Shown: piece by piece, positions 5,392-7,307 of the stretch | How positions within the stretch are numbered: position 1 is the first letter of the stretch | Layout of the letters: the number at the start of each line of letters is the position of its first letter | NCBI RefSeq assembly: GCF_938040115.1 | Contig: NZ_CALHXD010000231.1 | Coordinates: forward strand, 1 to 7,307 | DNA length: 7,307 nt | Direction: 5' to 3' | Source: an uncultured Campylobacter sp. | GTDB lineage: Bacteria; Campylobacterota; Campylobacteria; Campylobacterales; Campylobacteraceae | The notes under the pieces: model-generated | Told to the model about the DNA's origin: nothing | What the model saw: the letters and a program-made list of their open reading frames with translations, nothing else | The model's database searches: none | Position numbers and translations under genes: made by a program

Positions 5392-6981
5392 ATGCTTGAA
5401 GTCAAAAATTTATTAATGAGATTTAACGCGCAGTTGCTATTTGAGGACGTAAATTTAAAGCTCACTCGCGGCAACCGCTACGGACTCATCGGCGCAAACG
5501 GCGCGGGAAAATCGACGTTTCTAAAAATCCTTGCAGGCGAGATCGAAGCAAACAGCGGCGAGATCGTGATCGAAAACGGGCTAAAAGTAGGCGTGCTAGG
5601 ACAAGATCAGTTCGCGTTTGAAAACTTTAGCGTAAAAGACGCCGTACTATACGGCAACAAACGCCTCTACGACGCAGTAAAAGAAAAAGAAAAGCTCTAC
5701 ATGAGCGAGGAGTTTACCGACGCTATAAACGACCGTCTAGCACAGCTTGAGATGATAAGTGCAGAGGAGGATCCTAGCTACGAGTATGAGGTGCGCATAG
5801 AAAAAATCCTAAGCTCGCTTGGCTTTAGCGACTTTGAAAAGCCGATGAGCGAGGTCGAAAACTCGGATAAATTTAAAGTCCTGCTCGCTCAAGTGCTATT
5901 TCCAAAGCCGGACATTCTTTTCCTTGACGAGCCCACTAACAACCTTGACATCGAGAGCATAAAATGGCTGGAAAACGAGCTAAACCGCCACGAAGGCACG
6001 ATGGTGCTAATCAGCCACGACCGCCACTTCTTAAACGCGGTTTGCACGCACATCCTAGACGTGGATTTTAAGAAAATCAGGCAGTTTGCGGGCAACTACG
6101 ACGACTGGTACATCGCCTCGACGCTAGTGGCCAAACAGCACGAGATGGAACGCGACAAAAAGCTAAAAGAAAAAGAGGAGCTGGAGAAATTTATCGCGCG
6201 CTTCTCCGCAAACGCGAGCAAAGCCCGCCAAGCAACCAGCCGCCAAAAGCAGCTAAACAAACTCGACATCGAGGAGATCAAGGTATCAAGCAGACGCGAT
6301 CCTAGCATACTTTTCCGCACCAAACGCGACATCGGCAACGAGATCCTAGAGGTGCGCGGCGTCAGCAAAAAATACGACAAGGTTTTGTTTGAAAATTTTA
6401 GCTTCAAGCTCGAAAAGAACGACAAGGTCGCCATCATCGGCGCAAACGGCGTAGGCAAAAGCACGCTGGCTAAAATCATCATCGGCGAGGTGGCTCCAGA
6501 TAGCGGCGACGTGCACGTGGGCGCGACGATAGAGCCTAGCTATTTTGCGCAGGACACGACAAATAAAATCACGGGCGAGCTAAAGCTCTACGAGTGGCTG
6601 CAAGACGAAAACAACAAAGACCTAGACGAGATCCGTAAGTGCCTAGGCCGCATGCTATTTAGCGGCGCCGAGCAGGAAAAATCGGTCGGCAGCCTAAGCG
6701 GCGGCGAGAAACACCGCCTGATGCTAAGCCGCCTGATGCTAGAGCGCGGCAACCTACTCGTGCTAGACGAGCCAAACAACCACCTGGATCTAGAAGCCAT
6801 CATTGCTCTAGGCGAGGCGCTGTATAAATTCGGCGGCAACGTCATCTGCGTGAGCCACGACCGCGAGCTCATCGACGCCTTCGCCAACCGCATCATCCAT
6901 CTAAAAGGAAACGGCGAAGTAGTCGATTTTAAGGGGACTTTTGAAGAATACGCCGCGATGAATGAGGGAACGACGGCTTAA
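5392..6981 (+). CDS. ybiT: ABC-F family ATPase, YbiT type
   Basis: This gene encodes 529 residues, matching YbiT (about 530) and shorter than Uup or YheS. Two ABC domains lie in one chain without membrane segments. Domain 1 has Walker A GANGAGKS (34-41), a degenerate signature (SEVENSDKFK, 153-162) as I recall for YbiT, Walker B with Glu180 in DEPTNNLD, and switch His209 in SHDRH. The linker, about 240-310, includes FSANASKARQATSRQ (271-285), the part that contacts tRNA and rRNA in ABC-F proteins. Domain 2 has Walker A GANGVGKS (350-357), the canonical signature LSGGE (435-439), Walker B with Glu460 in DEPNNHLD, and His489 in SHDRE. ABC-F proteins bind the ribosomal E site and modulate translation in the cytoplasm. 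N-terminal wording such as GNRYGLIGANG and QDQFAFE supports YbiT over EttA. No resistance role is implied. It has its own promoter and terminator. Confidence 0.95.
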   Translation: MLEVKNLLMRFNAQLLFEDVNLKLTRGNRYGLIGANGAGKSTFLKILAGEIEANSGEIVIENGLKVGVLGQDQFAFENFSVKDAVLYGNKRLYDAVKEKEKLYMSEEFTDAINDRLAQLEMISAEEDPSYEYEVRIEKILSSLGFSDFEKPMSEVENSDKFKVLLAQVLFPKPDILFLDEPTNNLDIESIKWLENELNRHEGTMVLISHDRHFLNAVCTHILDVDFKKIRQFAGNYDDWYIASTLVAKQHEMERDKKLKEKEELEKFIARFSANASKARQATSRQKQLNKLDIEEIKVSSRRDPSILFRTKRDIGNEILEVRGVSKKYDKVLFENFSFKLEKNDKVAIIGANGVGKSTLAKIIIGEVAPDSGDVHVGATIEPSYFAQDTTNKITGELKLYEWLQDENNKDLDEIRKCLGRMLFSGAEQEKSVGSLSGGEKHRLMLSRLMLERGNLLVLDEPNNHLDLEAIIALGEALYKFGGNVICVSHDRELIDAFANRIIHLKGNGEVVDFKGTFEEYAAMNEGTTA

Positions 6982-7060
6982 ATTTTGATTTTAGCTTTGA
7001 TTTGGCGGGCAAATTTTACTCGGTCTTGTCGCTTGGATTTAAAATTTACCCACCGAGACC

Positions 7061-7090
7061 AGCATCTTTAAGATGCTAAATTTTGTTTTT
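7061..7090 (+). terminator. Intrinsic terminator of ybiT
   Basis: AGCATC (7061-7066) and GATGCT (7072-7077) pair around a TTTAA loop whose ends can pair further. After three A residues comes the T-rich run TTTTGTTTTT at 7081-7090. It begins 79 bp after the ybiT stop. A looser 6-bp pair (CTCGGT at 7019-7024 with ACCGAG at 7052-7057) precedes it. Confidence 0.75.
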
Positions 7091-7307
7091 AAATTTTATG
7101 CTTACAGGCGTCTCACTTTTATATTAAGAAAGAAGGGGTTTGAATTACGCTCTACTGGCAGCTACGAGCGAAGCGGTCTCAAGCCCATAGGGCGACGGTA
7201 GCGAACGTATTGAAGCTTAACCTTCCTTTGCTTCGGCTTTGCCTCGCAACTGCAAAGCAGACCCCCCCCCAAGCCCTCTCTAACCCCACTGCACGTTAGA
7301 GGTTGCT
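7091..7307. other. Right-edge stretch without a supported gene; short inverted repeats and a poly-C run
   Basis: From about 7131 the composition shifts from A/T-rich to a richer C/G mix. Three short hairpins are visible: CGCTC/GAGCG at 7148-7152 and 7166-7170, GCTTTGC/GCAAAGC at 7236-7242 and 7252-7258, and CTCTAAC/GTTAGAG at 7278-7284 and 7295-7301. A run of nine C lies at 7262-7270. All frames carry stops, and I recognise no tRNA or rRNA. It may be a dispersed intergenic repeat or the flank of the next locus. Confidence 0.5.
7262..7270. repeat. Homopolymeric C9 tract
   Basis: Nine consecutive C residues (nine G on the minus strand) lie between AAAGCAGA and AAGCCC. Tracts of this length slip during replication in Campylobacter and underlie phase variation of surface genes. 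No open frame crosses this one within the window, so any effect would be on a promoter or on a gene beyond the right edge. Confidence 0.8.

Noticed and set aside
5889..6896. Long open frames antisense to ybiT
   Set aside because: They are complement shadows of a clear ABC-F coding frame. They are rich in Ser, Leu and Arg, without start signals or motifs.
7140..7190. 16-residue frame starting with TTG after AGAAGGGG
   Set aside because: The Shine-Dalgarno spacing is too short, the start is not ATG and the peptide is tiny. The segment more likely belongs to an intergenic repeat.

Overview
The window looks like Campylobacter chromosome, most likely the oral, S-layer-bearing C. rectus / C. showae / C. 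curvus group. The reasons are the many AAATTT-type words between genes, the moderate GC of the genes, a promoter form with a T-run, a G and a TAAAAT-like -10 box, and a large RTX-like secreted surface protein next to ordinary housekeeping genes. The genus is inferred from style and protein families, not from a marker gene.

Layout. (1) Positions 1-2027 (+) hold the last 674 codons of a long, repetitive surface protein whose start lies outside the window. It has a degenerate beta-solenoid-like repeat region, then four RTX-like motifs about 21 residues apart, then a C-terminal tail of the kind seen on Campylobacter S-layer proteins exported by type I secretion. A perfect 13-bp terminator hairpin follows. 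(2) Positions 2028-2704 are a 677-bp stretch without a convincing gene, containing several inverted repeats, two of which are mutually exclusive, and a promoter at its end. (3) Positions 2705-3400 (+) encode an unrecognised small exported protein. (4) Positions 5163-3470 (-) are a two-gene unit: an SPL-family radical SAM protein, then a membrane-anchored alpha/beta hydrolase of the YfhR/BEM46 type. It converges on gene 2. (5) Positions 5392-6981 (+) encode a complete YbiT-type ABC-F ATPase, divergent from the radical SAM gene and followed by a good intrinsic terminator. (6) Positions 7078-7307 hold no gene I can support, but contain short inverted repeats and a run of nine C, a classic phase-variation substrate in Campylobacter.

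The genes do not form one pathway. The surface protein is a stand-alone, strongly terminated unit. The exported protein and the ABC-F gene share a very similar promoter module, which suggests ordinary housekeeping sigma-70 expression. The radical SAM and hydrolase genes are probably cotranscribed, but no functional link is evident. I see no undescribed multi-gene system. The most informative items are the truncated surface protein with its repeat design, the structured gap behind it, and the C9 tract at the right edge.
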